64,000 nucleotides of DNA from positions 1-64,000 of the forward strand of contig JAUYFM010000002.1 of the NCBI GenBank assembly GCA_030690945.1, written 5' to 3'. Source of the stretch: Smithellaceae bacterium (GTDB taxonomy: Bacteria > Desulfobacterota > Syntrophia > Syntrophales > Smithellaceae). The position numbers were made by a program, and so were the translations under genes. Below the pieces are notes generated by a model. It did not search any database. It was given only the letters and a program-made list of their open reading frames with translations, and was not told where the DNA came from. Below are positions 50,590 through 59,702 of this stretch, in pieces (the stretch's first letter is position 1; every line of letters begins with the position of its first letter).

Positions 50590-51603
50590 GTGAAAAAGAA
50601 ATTGGTCATTATTGTGTTTGCATTGCTTTTTATCGGTGTAGGGCTGTTTGTTTACATCGGGCAGAATAATCAAAGGTCCAAGGAATTATTTTATTCCGGC
50701 ACCATCGAAACGACGCAGGCCAAACTGTCTTTTCAGATTCCGGGACGTGTTGCGTACGTCAACGTTCAGGAAGGCCAGTCCGTCATAAAAAACCAGATAA
50801 TCGCCGTGCTGGACCGGGCAGAATTTGAATCGCGTCATGAACAGGCCAAAGCCAATCTTGATTGCGCGCAAAAAGTGAAACAGCAACTGGAAACGGCTCT
50901 CGAAATCAGCAAAAAAACATTGCCGGCGGAAGTCGCCCGGGCGCAAGCGGGTGTTAAGAGTGCAAGGGATTCATTGGCCGATGCCGAAAAGAATTACCGG
51001 CGCTTTGAGGACCTGTTCCGTCAGGACGTTGTCACGGAAAAGGAACGCGATACGCTGAAGCTCAACGCCGATGTCGCTCAATCACGGCTTGCAGAAAGCG
51101 AATCGATACTGAGGCTTGCTCGGGGCAACCTCGCGCGCATTGACGCAGCCAGGGGTGACATTGCCACAGCCGTCGCGCAGATCGATGTGGCTCGGGCATC
51201 GCTTAACCAGACTGCAATCCAACTGGCATACACGCAGTTGAAATCCCCGCTCGACGGCGTGGTCGTAAGCCGCAATATTGAGCCGGGTGAGACGGTCAAT
51301 ATCGGACGGGAAGTGATCACGATTTCCGATCTTCATCGTGTCGATTTGAAAATATTTGTAGAGCAGACCGCGATAGGCCATGTCAAACCCGGACAGAAAG
51401 TTGAAGTCAGCGTCGATACCTTTCCAGGCAAGATTTACCATGGAACGGTTTCTTTTGTTTCACCGGAAGGTGAATTCACGCCCAAAATCATCCAGACGCA
51501 GAAAGAAAGAGTCAAGCTGGTCTATCTGGTGAAAGTATCCATTCCCAATCCCGACTACGAGCTCAAAGCGGGCATGCCGGCAGACGCCCGCCTGCGTCCG
51601 TAA
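50590..51603 (+). CDS. HlyD-family membrane fusion protein (YbhG-like)
   Basis: A 337-aa periplasmic adaptor with an N-terminal membrane anchor (LVIIVFALLFIGVGLFVYIG). The lipoyl halves are FQIPGRVAYVNVQEGQSVIKNQIIAVLD and TQLKSPLDGVVVSRNIEPGETVNIGREV, separated by a long coiled coil (about 75-195). GTG start after AAAGGAGAAGG. It is the first gene of a five-gene operon with two ATPases and two ABC-2 permeases, and links them to an outer-membrane channel not encoded here. Confidence 0.92.
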   Translation: MKKKLVIIVFALLFIGVGLFVYIGQNNQRSKELFYSGTIETTQAKLSFQIPGRVAYVNVQEGQSVIKNQIIAVLDRAEFESRHEQAKANLDCAQKVKQQLETALEISKKTLPAEVARAQAGVKSARDSLADAEKNYRRFEDLFRQDVVTEKERDTLKLNADVAQSRLAESESILRLARGNLARIDAARGDIATAVAQIDVARASLNQTAIQLAYTQLKSPLDGVVVSRNIEPGETVNIGREVITISDLHRVDLKIFVEQTAIGHVKPGQKVEVSVDTFPGKIYHGTVSFVSPEGEFTPKIIQTQKERVKLVYLVKVSIPNPDYELKAGMPADARLRP

Positions 51604-51615
51604 CGGAGGAACTCG

Positions 51616-52389
51616 ATGGTTGACCTGTCCGACAGCCGGCGCTTTGTGGTGGAAGTTAAAAATATTTCTCTCACTTTCCAACAGGTGGAAGCGGTCAGGG
51701 ATATTTCATTTCGCGTGCAAAGCCAAAGCATCTTCGGACTGGTCGGTTCCGATGGGGCCGGTAAATCCAGTGTCCTGCGGCTCATTGCCGGCATGATCAA
51801 ACCGTCAAAAGGTGAAATCTATATTGATGGTCTGAACTCGGCCACCGGGCGGCAAAAAATAAAACACCTCATGGGCTACATGCCTCAGCGCTTCGGCCTT
51901 TATCCGGATCTGACCGTTGAAGAAAACATGGATTTTTTTATGGATGTGTTCGGTATTCCGCGCGTTGAAAGGGAAAAACGCAAGGAAAAATATCTGGGCT
52001 TTTCCAACCTGCTGCCTTTTGTGGACAGGCTGGCGGGCAACCTTTCCGGCGGCATGAAGCAAAAACTGGGACTGGCCTGTGTTTTAGTCCATGAGCCCCG
52101 ACTGCTGATCTTGGATGAGCCGACCAATGGCGTCGATCCGGTCTCCCGACGTGAATTCTGGGATATCCTCGGTAATATGAAACAGGCGGGCATGACACTC
52201 CTGGTTTCGACCGCCTATCTGGATGAAGGCGAAAAGTGTGATCAGCTGGCCCTGATGCACTCGGGTGTTATTCTGGAGCAAAGCTCACCTGCCGCCATGC
52301 GGGAAAATTACCCGTCGCTGGAAGCGGCCGTCATTGCGCGGATCAAGAAAGTGGATAAGGAGCTCGCTCATGACACTTTCTCCTTCTGA
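51616..52389 (+). CDS. ABC transporter ATPase, first of two (YbhF N-half-like)
   Basis: A 257-aa nucleotide-binding domain with Walker A GSDGAGKSS (44-52), signature LSGGMKQKL, Walker B LLILDEPTNGVDP and a switch His replaced in the VSTAYLDE region. GGAGG precedes ATG 51616. In E. coli YbhF two such domains are fused in one protein; here they are separate, overlapping genes. Confidence 0.93.
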   Translation: MVDLSDSRRFVVEVKNISLTFQQVEAVRDISFRVQSQSIFGLVGSDGAGKSSVLRLIAGMIKPSKGEIYIDGLNSATGRQKIKHLMGYMPQRFGLYPDLTVEENMDFFMDVFGIPRVEREKRKEKYLGFSNLLPFVDRLAGNLSGGMKQKLGLACVLVHEPRLLILDEPTNGVDPVSRREFWDILGNMKQAGMTLLVSTAYLDEGEKCDQLALMHSGVILEQSSPAAMRENYPSLEAAVIARIKKVDKELAHDTFSF

Positions 52390-53125
52390 CGCCATCGTGG
52401 TTTCTCAACTGGAAAAAAAATTCGGCGATTTTGTCGCGGTCAATAAAATCACGTTTTCCGTCAAAAAAGGCGAAATATTCGGTTTTCTCGGGGCGAACGG
52501 TTCCGGCAAATCGACGACCATCCGCATGTTGTGCGGCATCATCACGCCGACATCCGGTACCGGCACAGTCGCCGGTTACGACATGATGCGGGAGCCCGAA
52601 GACATTAAACAGGCCATCGGTTACATGTCGCAGAAGTTTTCTCTGTATGAAGATCTGACGCCTTACGAAAACGTACGTTTTTATCTGGGTATTTACAGCG
52701 TTCCGCAAAATCAATGGCCGGAGCGCGTGGACTGGATATTGAATATGACGCGCCTGCAGGAGATTCGCAATCGCCTCACGCGGGAATTGCCTCCGGGGTG
52801 GCGCCAACGGCTGGCATTGGGCTGCGCGCTTTTGCATAAACCGCGAATTCTGTTTCTGGATGAGCCGACGTCGGGCGTTGATCCGATTACCCGTGAGCAT
52901 TTCTGGACCTTTATCCGGCAACTTGCCGCCCGTGGCATTACGGTTTTCGTGACCACACATTATATGGATGAAGCGCGCTTTTGTGAACGGATTGTCATGA
53001 TCAATGCGGGTAACATTGTGGCGGCAGGTTCTCCTTCAGAAATTATCGCGGCGGCCTGTCCCGGTGAGCCTGACGCTGATCTGAACGACGCGTTCATTAC
53101 GTTGATGAAGAGGACACAGGATTGA
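52370..53125 (+). CDS. ABC transporter ATPase, second of two (YbhF C-half-like)
   Basis: ATG 52370 with AAGGAG upstream is chosen over the open frame back to 52265; 251 aa. Walker A GANGSGKST (41-49), Walker B ILFLDEPTSGVDP and switch His in VTTHYMDEA. The signature is degenerate (LPPGWRQRLALG in place of LSGGQ), so the two ATP sites of the heterodimer are probably unequal. It overlaps the first ATPase gene by 20 bases and the next gene by four. Confidence 0.93.
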   Translation: MTLSPSDAIVVSQLEKKFGDFVAVNKITFSVKKGEIFGFLGANGSGKSTTIRMLCGIITPTSGTGTVAGYDMMREPEDIKQAIGYMSQKFSLYEDLTPYENVRFYLGIYSVPQNQWPERVDWILNMTRLQEIRNRLTRELPPGWRQRLALGCALLHKPRILFLDEPTSGVDPITREHFWTFIRQLAARGITVFVTTHYMDEARFCERIVMINAGNIVAAGSPSEIIAAACPGEPDADLNDAFITLMKRTQD

Positions 53126-54255
53126 ATCCCTTAAGATTGAAAGCCATTGTCCGCAAGGAATTTTATCACCTGATCCGCGATTACCGCAGCCTGTATCTGG
53201 CGTTTGCCATTCCTCTGCTTTTGATCATCCTTTTCGGTTATGCGCTGAGTCTGGACGTAGATCATATCAAAACCATCGTCGTGGATTATGACAAGACCCC
53301 ACTTAGCCGCGATTTTGCGGGTAAGTTGAACGCCTCACCCTACTTTGATATTGTCGCGAATCTTGATTCATCGCAGCAGATAGCCAATTATCTCGATCAT
53401 GATGAAGCGTCCGTGGCCGTCGTTATTCCTCCTGATTTCACGAAAAATATCGGAGCGGATCGGGAAGCGCAGATGCAAATCATCATCGACGGCAGTGATC
53501 CGATTTTTGCCGGCGCCGTGCGCGGGTATTTAACGGCCATTACCGAATCGTACAATTCAAAGCTGCTGATTTCTTTCCTCAACCGCCAGGGACAGAAGAC
53601 CATCAGGCCTCCCGTGGACGGCCGAATCCGTATCTGGTTTAATGAGGATCTGGAGAGCCGCAATTTTATCCTTCCGGGAATGATCGCCATTATTATTATG
53701 ATTGTCGGCGCCATGCTGACGTCACTGGTGATCGCGCGGGAATACGAAGGCGGTACGATGGAGACGATTAAGTCTCTGCCGATTCACGCGGGCGAATTGC
53801 TTTTGGGTAAGGCGATTCCTTATTTTTTCATCGGGCTGGCCAATGTGCTCATCGCCATGCTGCTGGGGCAGGTTCTTTTCGGCGTCGTGCTGAAAGGGAA
53901 TTTCTGGCTGATGATCTTTGCCACATCTTTATATCTGGTGTGCGCGCTTGCTCTGGGGCTGCTCATTTCAACCGTGACCAAATCGCAGCTGATGGCCAAC
54001 CAAGCGGCGGTCATGCTGACCTATCTGCCGTCATTGCTCCTGTCCAATTTTGTTTTTCCGATTCTCAATATGCCGACGGTGTTGCAATGGATAACTTATC
54101 TTGTTCCGGCAAGATATTACATAGATATTCTGGTGGGCGTCTATCTGCGCAATACCGGCATGAGCTATCTTGGGTCGGATATGGCGGTATTAAGCGGCAT
54201 GTGTCTCATCCTGATTGCGCTCAACTACCTCATGCTGAAAAAGGAAGGTTTATGA
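53122..54255 (+). CDS. ABC-2 type permease (YbhS/YbhR-like), first
   Basis: 377 aa from a TTG overlapping the upstream stop (TTGA). N-terminal helix (LYLAFAIPLLLIILFGYAL), a large external domain (about 45-170), then five hydrophobic segments and the family ending in LIALNYLMLKKEG. It forms the membrane pore with the second permease. The substrate is unknown; YbhFSR-type systems export drugs, lipids or cations. Confidence 0.9.
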   Translation: MNPLRLKAIVRKEFYHLIRDYRSLYLAFAIPLLLIILFGYALSLDVDHIKTIVVDYDKTPLSRDFAGKLNASPYFDIVANLDSSQQIANYLDHDEASVAVVIPPDFTKNIGADREAQMQIIIDGSDPIFAGAVRGYLTAITESYNSKLLISFLNRQGQKTIRPPVDGRIRIWFNEDLESRNFILPGMIAIIIMIVGAMLTSLVIAREYEGGTMETIKSLPIHAGELLLGKAIPYFFIGLANVLIAMLLGQVLFGVVLKGNFWLMIFATSLYLVCALALGLLISTVTKSQLMANQAAVMLTYLPSLLLSNFVFPILNMPTVLQWITYLVPARYYIDILVGVYLRNTGMSYLGSDMAVLSGMCLILIALNYLMLKKEGL

Positions 54256-55373
54256 ACTGGTTCCGGATTCGGGAATTAGTGCGCAAGGAATTTATTCAAC
54301 TGCTGCGGGATAAGCGGAACCGACTGGTTCTCTTTGTCGCGCCGCTCATTCAGATGCTGGTTTTCGGCTATGTCGTCAATTATGATATTCGTTATATCCG
54401 TGTTGCGGTTGTTGATTATTCCCATACGCAGGAAAGCCGGAAACTCGCTGCTGCTTTTGAAGGCAGCCGTGTTTTTTCCATCACCCATACCTTAACCGAT
54501 GAACGAATGCTTGAGGATTTGCTGCTGCGCGGCCAGGTGGATATGGGAATAAAAATTGCCCCCGATTTTGCAGCGGTCATCCGCCAGGGGGAGACGTCCG
54601 CCATCCAGATTATCGCAGACGGCGCCATGAGCAACATGGCGGCGCTGCGTATGGCCTACACGGTCAGTGTCCTGGAGAAATTTAACAGTGAAACACTCCG
54701 TGAACTCTATCCGCAGTCTATGCGTTACGGCAGAATCGACGCGCGCGTGCGCACTTGGTATAACCCCAATATTGAAAGTCAGTATTTCTTTGTGCCCGGT
54801 ATTGTGGCGTTTGTCATTATGCTGATTTCCCTGCTTTTAACTTCTATTGCCATTATTCGCGAAAAAGAAGCGGGCACCATGGAGCAACTCATCGTCACGC
54901 CTATGAAATCCCATGAATTCATTCTTGGAAAAACGATTCCCTATATCATCATTTCACTCCTCCAACTGACCGTGGTCATTATCATCGCCATCACGTGGTT
55001 TCAAATACCGCTGGCAGGAAGCATTCCGCTTTTGTTTTTCGCCGCCTGCTTATTCCTGCTGAGCACGTTGGGCATTGGTCTCTTTATCTCCACCATATCC
55101 ACGACGCAGCAGCAGGCCATGATGACGACATTCTTTTTTATTCTCCCTTTTTTCATGCTCAGTGGTTTCGTTTTTCCCATTGCCAATATGCCGGTCATTG
55201 TCCAATGGCTTACCTATCTTAACCCGTTGAGATATTTTCTGGTGATCCTGAGGGGCATATTTCTCAAAGGCGTCGGGCTCAATGTCCTCTGGCCTCAATA
55301 TCTTTTCCTGGCGATCCTGGGGATGATCGTTTTTTCGGGTGCGATTGCCCGCTTCAAAAAACGGCTGGATTAG
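54252..55373 (+). CDS. ABC-2 type permease (YbhR/YbhS-like), second
   Basis: ATG 54252 (MNWFRIRELVRKEFIQLLRD) overlaps the first permease by ATGA; the longer open frame from 53940 is in a different reading of that gene. 373 aa with the same layout: an N-terminal helix, an external domain and five C-terminal helices including PFFMLSGFVFPIANMPVIVQ. Translational coupling along the operon is likely. Confidence 0.92.
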   Translation: MNWFRIRELVRKEFIQLLRDKRNRLVLFVAPLIQMLVFGYVVNYDIRYIRVAVVDYSHTQESRKLAAAFEGSRVFSITHTLTDERMLEDLLLRGQVDMGIKIAPDFAAVIRQGETSAIQIIADGAMSNMAALRMAYTVSVLEKFNSETLRELYPQSMRYGRIDARVRTWYNPNIESQYFFVPGIVAFVIMLISLLLTSIAIIREKEAGTMEQLIVTPMKSHEFILGKTIPYIIISLLQLTVVIIIAITWFQIPLAGSIPLLFFAACLFLLSTLGIGLFISTISTTQQQAMMTTFFFILPFFMLSGFVFPIANMPVIVQWLTYLNPLRYFLVILRGIFLKGVGLNVLWPQYLFLAILGMIVFSGAIARFKKRLD

Positions 55374-55386
55374 TGTAAGGAAGAGG

Positions 55387-55407
55387 CTGAAGACTGAAGA
55401 CTGAAGG
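55387..55407. repeat. Heptamer tandem repeat CTGAAGA, three copies
   Basis: CTGAAGA, CTGAAGA, CTGAAGG in direct succession just upstream of the next gene. Confidence 0.7.
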
Positions 55408-55418
55408 TTGTAAAGCAT

Positions 55419-56435
55419 ATGCTGAAGGTTATTGAAGATGAAAAACTGATTGTCAAATATGCGCGGCTGTTTGCTAAAAACTTCAAGCCGTTCATTGATG
55501 AATCCATTAAGGTAAAACTGGGGCATCAAGGGGCGAGTTTTGTGGCGAAAGTTTCCTGGTCGAAGAGACTGGGGATCTGGATATTTTCTCAGGCGACAAA
55601 AGACGTGCGCTATTGGAACGTTTTCGGCATCGGTAGACCACAGGCCGGCAGCCATCTGCCCATCACCGCCGAAATAAACTTCCCCTGGGTGGGTATCGAC
55701 CGTAAAACCGGTGCGGCTTTTGCCCGAGACGCGTGGGACCGCATCTACGCGATTCATCGTGGTAAAATCGGCGGCGGGAAAAAGGGGATCGGCAAATCGC
55801 TGTTTGAAGAGAACTATCGCGGCGTCTGGGCCTGGATGGAAGACGGCGGTTCACTGACGCAGGTCGCGATAATCGGTGCCCTTCACAGCAGTCGTTTTGC
55901 CCTGCAAACCGCTCAATTTGTCAGCAAAATTGAAAAGCTGAAATCAAAAGCGTCTTTATCTCCCCAGACGTTGCTCAATTTTTCTGAAGTATCTTTTCAT
56001 GAGGAACTTGTCGGGAGCCCGCCTGCTCCGCCTCTTGATAATGAAGCCTACGCCTGCGATCATAACTTAATTGTCAGCCATCTGGCGGCGCTTTTGCGTC
56101 GCTGGAAATTTAAAATCGGCAATGACGTGAATTCCGAGTTATTTCTGATGCACCCTGGCTCTGACAAAATATCTCACGTTTTCGCTGTTTCGGCTGATAG
56201 CCATGAGCAAAGCCTGCTGTCTGCAACGGCAAAATTGCTTTTGCAGCAATCCGCCGAGGCAGGTCATCCGTCTGCAATTTTGGTCATGCCGGAAGATAAA
56301 ATGAATATGTATGTTCAGCAAATGCAACGGATACACATTGAAGTGCTCGGTTACCGTCTGGAGGGTGAACGAATAATTTTTCCGGATTTGGGCAAAATCA
56401 GGTTTGCAAACCAGGCTTCACAGGGCGCTTTATGA
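55419..56435 (+). CDS. Conserved hypothetical cytoplasmic protein
   Basis: 338 aa, no signal peptide or membrane span. The N-terminal part has an aromatic-rich block WSKRLGIWIFSQATKDVRYWNVFGIGRP and EINFPWVGIDRKTGAAFARD. The C-terminal part (about 210-325) has a possible alpha/beta fold with FLMHPGSDKISHVFAVSADS and SAILVMPEDKMNMYVQQMQR. I do not recognise the family. No clear ribosome binding site precedes ATG 55419; the heptamer repeat lies 12 bases upstream. Confidence 0.7.
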   Translation: MLKVIEDEKLIVKYARLFAKNFKPFIDESIKVKLGHQGASFVAKVSWSKRLGIWIFSQATKDVRYWNVFGIGRPQAGSHLPITAEINFPWVGIDRKTGAAFARDAWDRIYAIHRGKIGGGKKGIGKSLFEENYRGVWAWMEDGGSLTQVAIIGALHSSRFALQTAQFVSKIEKLKSKASLSPQTLLNFSEVSFHEELVGSPPAPPLDNEAYACDHNLIVSHLAALLRRWKFKIGNDVNSELFLMHPGSDKISHVFAVSADSHEQSLLSATAKLLLQQSAEAGHPSAILVMPEDKMNMYVQQMQRIHIEVLGYRLEGERIIFPDLGKIRFANQASQGAL

Positions 56436-56511
56436 ATAAAATCCTTCGTCGCTTCTTGCAGATGCTTAAGCGGCGCAATGTGGGCGTTAATTCATGGAAG
56501 GTAAATTACTT

Positions 56512-56928
56512 ATGGACGAAATGCTTGAAATGGGCCGACAGGTCCTGACGGCCCAACCCTTCAGTATGCTGATCGGAGCGGAGCTGATCGGTTTTGCCGT
56601 GGGCAGCGCCGAGTTAAAAGTGCCCATCAAAAACGAACTTAAACAACAACATGGATTCCTGCATGGCGGCGTTGTCAGTTACGCTGCGGACAATGCACTC
56701 ACCTATGTGGGCGGCAGTGTATTGGGACCGGGTGTCGTAACATCGGAATTTAAAATCAACTATGTGAGGCCGGCGATTGGTGACTACATTGTCGCGCGAG
56801 CGACGGCGATTTACGCCGGAAAAACTCAGGCTGTCTGCCGTTGCGATGTTTTTGCCGTCAAGGACGCAAAAGAGAGTCTGTGCGCGACAGCTCAGGGCAC
56901 CATTATCAAAATTGGACCTTCCCAATAG
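56512..56928 (+). CDS. PaaI-type hotdog thioesterase
   Basis: 138 aa from ATG 56512 (GGAAGG ten bases upstream); an ATG at 56494 is possible but less well placed. The hotdog core has QQHGFLHGGVVSYAADNALTY, and the conserved HGG and later Asp are those of PaaI-type acyl-CoA thioesterases. It releases CoA from aryl- or acyl-CoA, perhaps to recycle stalled intermediates of the catabolic pathways nearby. Confidence 0.88.
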   Translation: MDEMLEMGRQVLTAQPFSMLIGAELIGFAVGSAELKVPIKNELKQQHGFLHGGVVSYAADNALTYVGGSVLGPGVVTSEFKINYVRPAIGDYIVARATAIYAGKTQAVCRCDVFAVKDAKESLCATAQGTIIKIGPSQ

Positions 56929-56985
56929 TCGATCTGTATGAAGTGGAGGCAATCTCGGAAAGACGAAAGGATGGACGCAGAGAAA

Positions 56986-57026
56986 AACATCCCTGCGGTT
57001 TCCTCAATGAAAACAGCAGGGATGTT
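56986..57026. terminator. Convergent terminator hairpin
   Basis: AACATCCCTGC (56986-56996) pairs with GCAGGGATGTT (57016-57026) between the thioesterase and binding-protein genes. Confidence 0.7.
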
Positions 57027-57034
57027 CCTGTTAC

Positions 57035-58288
57035 TTATTCAACATTGTCGATTTTCGCTTGGAATCGAACCATGTTAGCTTTGCTCTTGGAAATCTTTTT
57101 AATATTTTCCCATTCCTTATCGCTTTTGATCCACCAGAAATACTGAGTCGGCGACGTCATCTTGCCATCTTCAATAGTCTGGACGGACCCGTTGATCAGG
57201 AGTCTGCCGTTGGGATTGATGCCGAAGATTTCCGTGGGGATCTTGTCGCCGAGAATCGGTAGCGCTTTCGGGAATGCGGCGCGGATCGCCCGCACATCAG
57301 AGGGCGTGCCTGCTACTTCAATGGCTTTTGCCAGGGCGTGGGTGGCACCATAATTTCGGTAGCACTCGGAGGTTACGATTCTCTTATATGTGGCCATGAA
57401 TTTTTTATTGAATGCTTCCGAAACCGGAACCGGGACAGTGGAAGCGCCGGCGACGCCGATGGTGTTGTTCATCAGCTTATAGCCTCTGAGCAGATTGCCC
57501 ATGTAGTCGATTTTGGCCTGGTCGATGGCGATGAATCCGCCTTTAAAGCCCATGCCGCGCGCCTGTTCGATGACCAGAGCCGTGGTGGCCGAAGGGCCGC
57601 CGATCAGAAGCGCATCCGGTTTGGTGGCGAGCGCCGCCGTCAGCGGTGCGGAAAAGTCCGTTTCCGTGTAATAATTAGCCGGTTTGTCGATCGTGATGGT
57701 TCCGCCGGATTTCACCCAGTAATCACTAAAAGCCTTGCGCCATTCCTCTCCATAAGCACCGGTCGTGGTGACCATGGCCACTTTTTTCCAGCCTTTTTTC
57801 AGGGCGATTTCCACAAACTGCTGAATGTAAACGGTAAAGGCAGGTGCCGTGCAGCCGATTAAGAGCGTGTTGCCTAACTGGACGACTTTGGGTGTGCTGG
57901 TATAGGCCATCAAAAGAAACTCGTTGCCTTTTTCTTCGTTGATTTTGGTCATGGCCGCGATGGTCGTAAATACGGCATTGTAAACGGCGACGGCCTTGGC
58001 GGCTTGAAGTCGGCGGGCGTTGTTCACGGCGGTTGTCGGATCGCTCCGGTCGTCTAATTTCTCAAGTTTGAATTTATATTTTTTCCCTTTAATGTTGATG
58101 CCGCCGGCCGCATTAATTTCGTTGACGGCCGTCTCGATACCGAAGAAACAGTCCTGACCATACTCGGCGGCGGGACCGCTCAACGGTCCTGAAAATCCAA
58201 TTAAGATGTCATCGGCGCTGGCTGCTACGGCCCATGTCATCACCAAACAGCTGACCAGTGTGAAAACTATACCCTTCCAATGCTTCAT
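57035..58288 (-). CDS. Periplasmic substrate-binding protein, branched-chain amino acid ABC type
   Basis: 417 aa with a signal peptide (KGIVFTLVSCLVMTWAVAASA) and the Peripla_BP_6 start DILIGFSGPLSGPAAEYGQD, then GGINIKGKKYKFKLEKLDDRSDP. GGAGGAG precedes ATG 58288. No permease or ATPase of this class is adjacent. It differs clearly from the protein at 41323, so the two probably bind different ligands. Confidence 0.9.
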   Translation of the reverse strand: MKHWKGIVFTLVSCLVMTWAVAASADDILIGFSGPLSGPAAEYGQDCFFGIETAVNEINAAGGINIKGKKYKFKLEKLDDRSDPTTAVNNARRLQAAKAVAVYNAVFTTIAAMTKINEEKGNEFLLMAYTSTPKVVQLGNTLLIGCTAPAFTVYIQQFVEIALKKGWKKVAMVTTTGAYGEEWRKAFSDYWVKSGGTITIDKPANYYTETDFSAPLTAALATKPDALLIGGPSATTALVIEQARGMGFKGGFIAIDQAKIDYMGNLLRGYKLMNNTIGVAGASTVPVPVSEAFNKKFMATYKRIVTSECYRNYGATHALAKAIEVAGTPSDVRAIRAAFPKALPILGDKIPTEIFGINPNGRLLINGSVQTIEDGKMTSPTQYFWWIKSDKEWENIKKISKSKANMVRFQAKIDNVE

Positions 58289-58741
58289 TTCTTCTCCTCC
58301 TCTTTTTTGTTTAGTATCCCCCTGCTTCAGTATCTAAAAAAATCAATAAAAAAGCCAGCATACAATTCTGTACGCATCAAACAAATTTACGGATTGAACA
58401 AAATCAGCTTTCTTGGCATGCACGGTAAATTCTTTGAAATTTAATCTTATCAACAGGTTAATTCAATATATTACATTTGTCTTGATAATTTGAGTATAAA
58501 AAAAACAATCTTATCTGTCAATGTAATAAACATGAAATCGAAAATTAATTTTGCTGAGTGTTGTTCATGGCCTCATAAAATAAAGATGTTCCTAGTCAAG
58601 CCTAAAATAAATCTGTTATATTCTTCAAAGCGGTTTTTACTCAGATCTTGTATTTCCAAGAAAGTCAAGTTTTTGTAAATATTTCTTGTAAAGGCCATGG
58701 ATATTTGATTAATAATATACAACAGAAATTGAGGAGAAGCT
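58289..58741. other. Intergenic region, divergent promoters
   Basis: About 450 AT-rich bases without a credible gene. It should hold promoters for the leftward binding protein gene and the rightward fbp operon. GAGGAGAAGC at the end is the fbp ribosome binding site. Confidence 0.5.
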
Positions 58742-59680
58742 ATGGGCGAAGGTATAAATGATTACACAAAAAACATCGTTGATTTGAGACGCCACATGTG
58801 GATGGACGGCATTGAAGTGGAATTACGCCGGCTGATCTGGCAGATTGCCGTGGTCGGCAAGTACATTTCCGCCAAGATCCATGAATCAAACCGTAAACTG
58901 GCTGGTTTTAAAAATATCTACGGTGAAGAACAGCTGGCACTGGATCGCGTGACCGACGACATCCTGAAAAATAAATTGCAGCATTCCGGATTTGTCAGCC
59001 ACTACGCTTCCGAAGAACTGGAAGACATTGTCGCCATAGGCTGCGGTCAGGAAAAATACATTGTCACCGCCGACCCGCTTGACGGTTCTTCGCTGGTGGA
59101 CACCAATTTGTCCATTGGCACGATCATCGGCATCCACAACAAATCCATTTTTGATAGCGGAAGAAATTCGATGGTGGCCGCGCTTTACATCACCTATGGT
59201 CCGCTGATCACGATGATCTATTCGGCGGGCAAGGGCGCGCACGAGTTTGTCCTGGATCGTGAAGGGGAATACGTCCTTTCCGAAGAAAACATTCAACTCA
59301 AGGAAAAGGGGTCTATCTTTTCACCCGGTGGCCTGCGCCGCGACTGGACTGCCGCGCATCTGAAGTTCATTGAGAAGCTGGAGGAAGACGGCTACAAGCT
59401 GCGCTACAGCGGCGGGTTTGTTCCCGACATCAATCAGGTTTTGATTAAGAAAGGCGGGCTGTTCACTTATCCCGCGCTGAAAAAATCGCCTCAGGGGAAA
59501 TTGCGGCTGCTATTCGAATTACAGCCGATGGCTTTTATTATGGAGCAGGCCGGCGGCCTTGCCACAGATGGCAAAGAAGATATTTTATCCCTGAAAGTCA
59601 CCTCGGTTAATCAACGTGCGCCGATTTACATCGGCTCTGCAGCGGAAGTGAAAATGGCGGGGCAATTCCTGTCGCAATAA
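58742..59680 (+). CDS. fbp: Fructose-1,6-bisphosphatase class I
   Basis: A 312-aa enzyme with the metal-binding signature ADPLDGSSLVDTN. Further motifs are SEELED, RNSMVAALYITYGP, RYSGGFVPDINQVL and the C-terminal LLFELQPMAFIMEQAGG. It hydrolyses fructose-1,6-bisphosphate in gluconeogenesis. Twenty-two bases separate it from the aldolase gene, so the two make successive gluconeogenic steps from one transcript. Confidence 0.96.
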   Translation: MGEGINDYTKNIVDLRRHMWMDGIEVELRRLIWQIAVVGKYISAKIHESNRKLAGFKNIYGEEQLALDRVTDDILKNKLQHSGFVSHYASEELEDIVAIGCGQEKYIVTADPLDGSSLVDTNLSIGTIIGIHNKSIFDSGRNSMVAALYITYGPLITMIYSAGKGAHEFVLDREGEYVLSEENIQLKEKGSIFSPGGLRRDWTAAHLKFIEKLEEDGYKLRYSGGFVPDINQVLIKKGGLFTYPALKKSPQGKLRLLFELQPMAFIMEQAGGLATDGKEDILSLKVTSVNQRAPIYIGSAAEVKMAGQFLSQ

Positions 59681-59702
59681 TTACAGTTTATAAGGAGCAG
59701 TC

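Noticed and set aside
56432-56545. Short 38-codon frame starting ATGAATAAAATCC at the end of the 55419 gene.
   Set aside because: No ribosome binding site of its own, no recognisable sequence, and it overlaps the thioesterase start in another frame.
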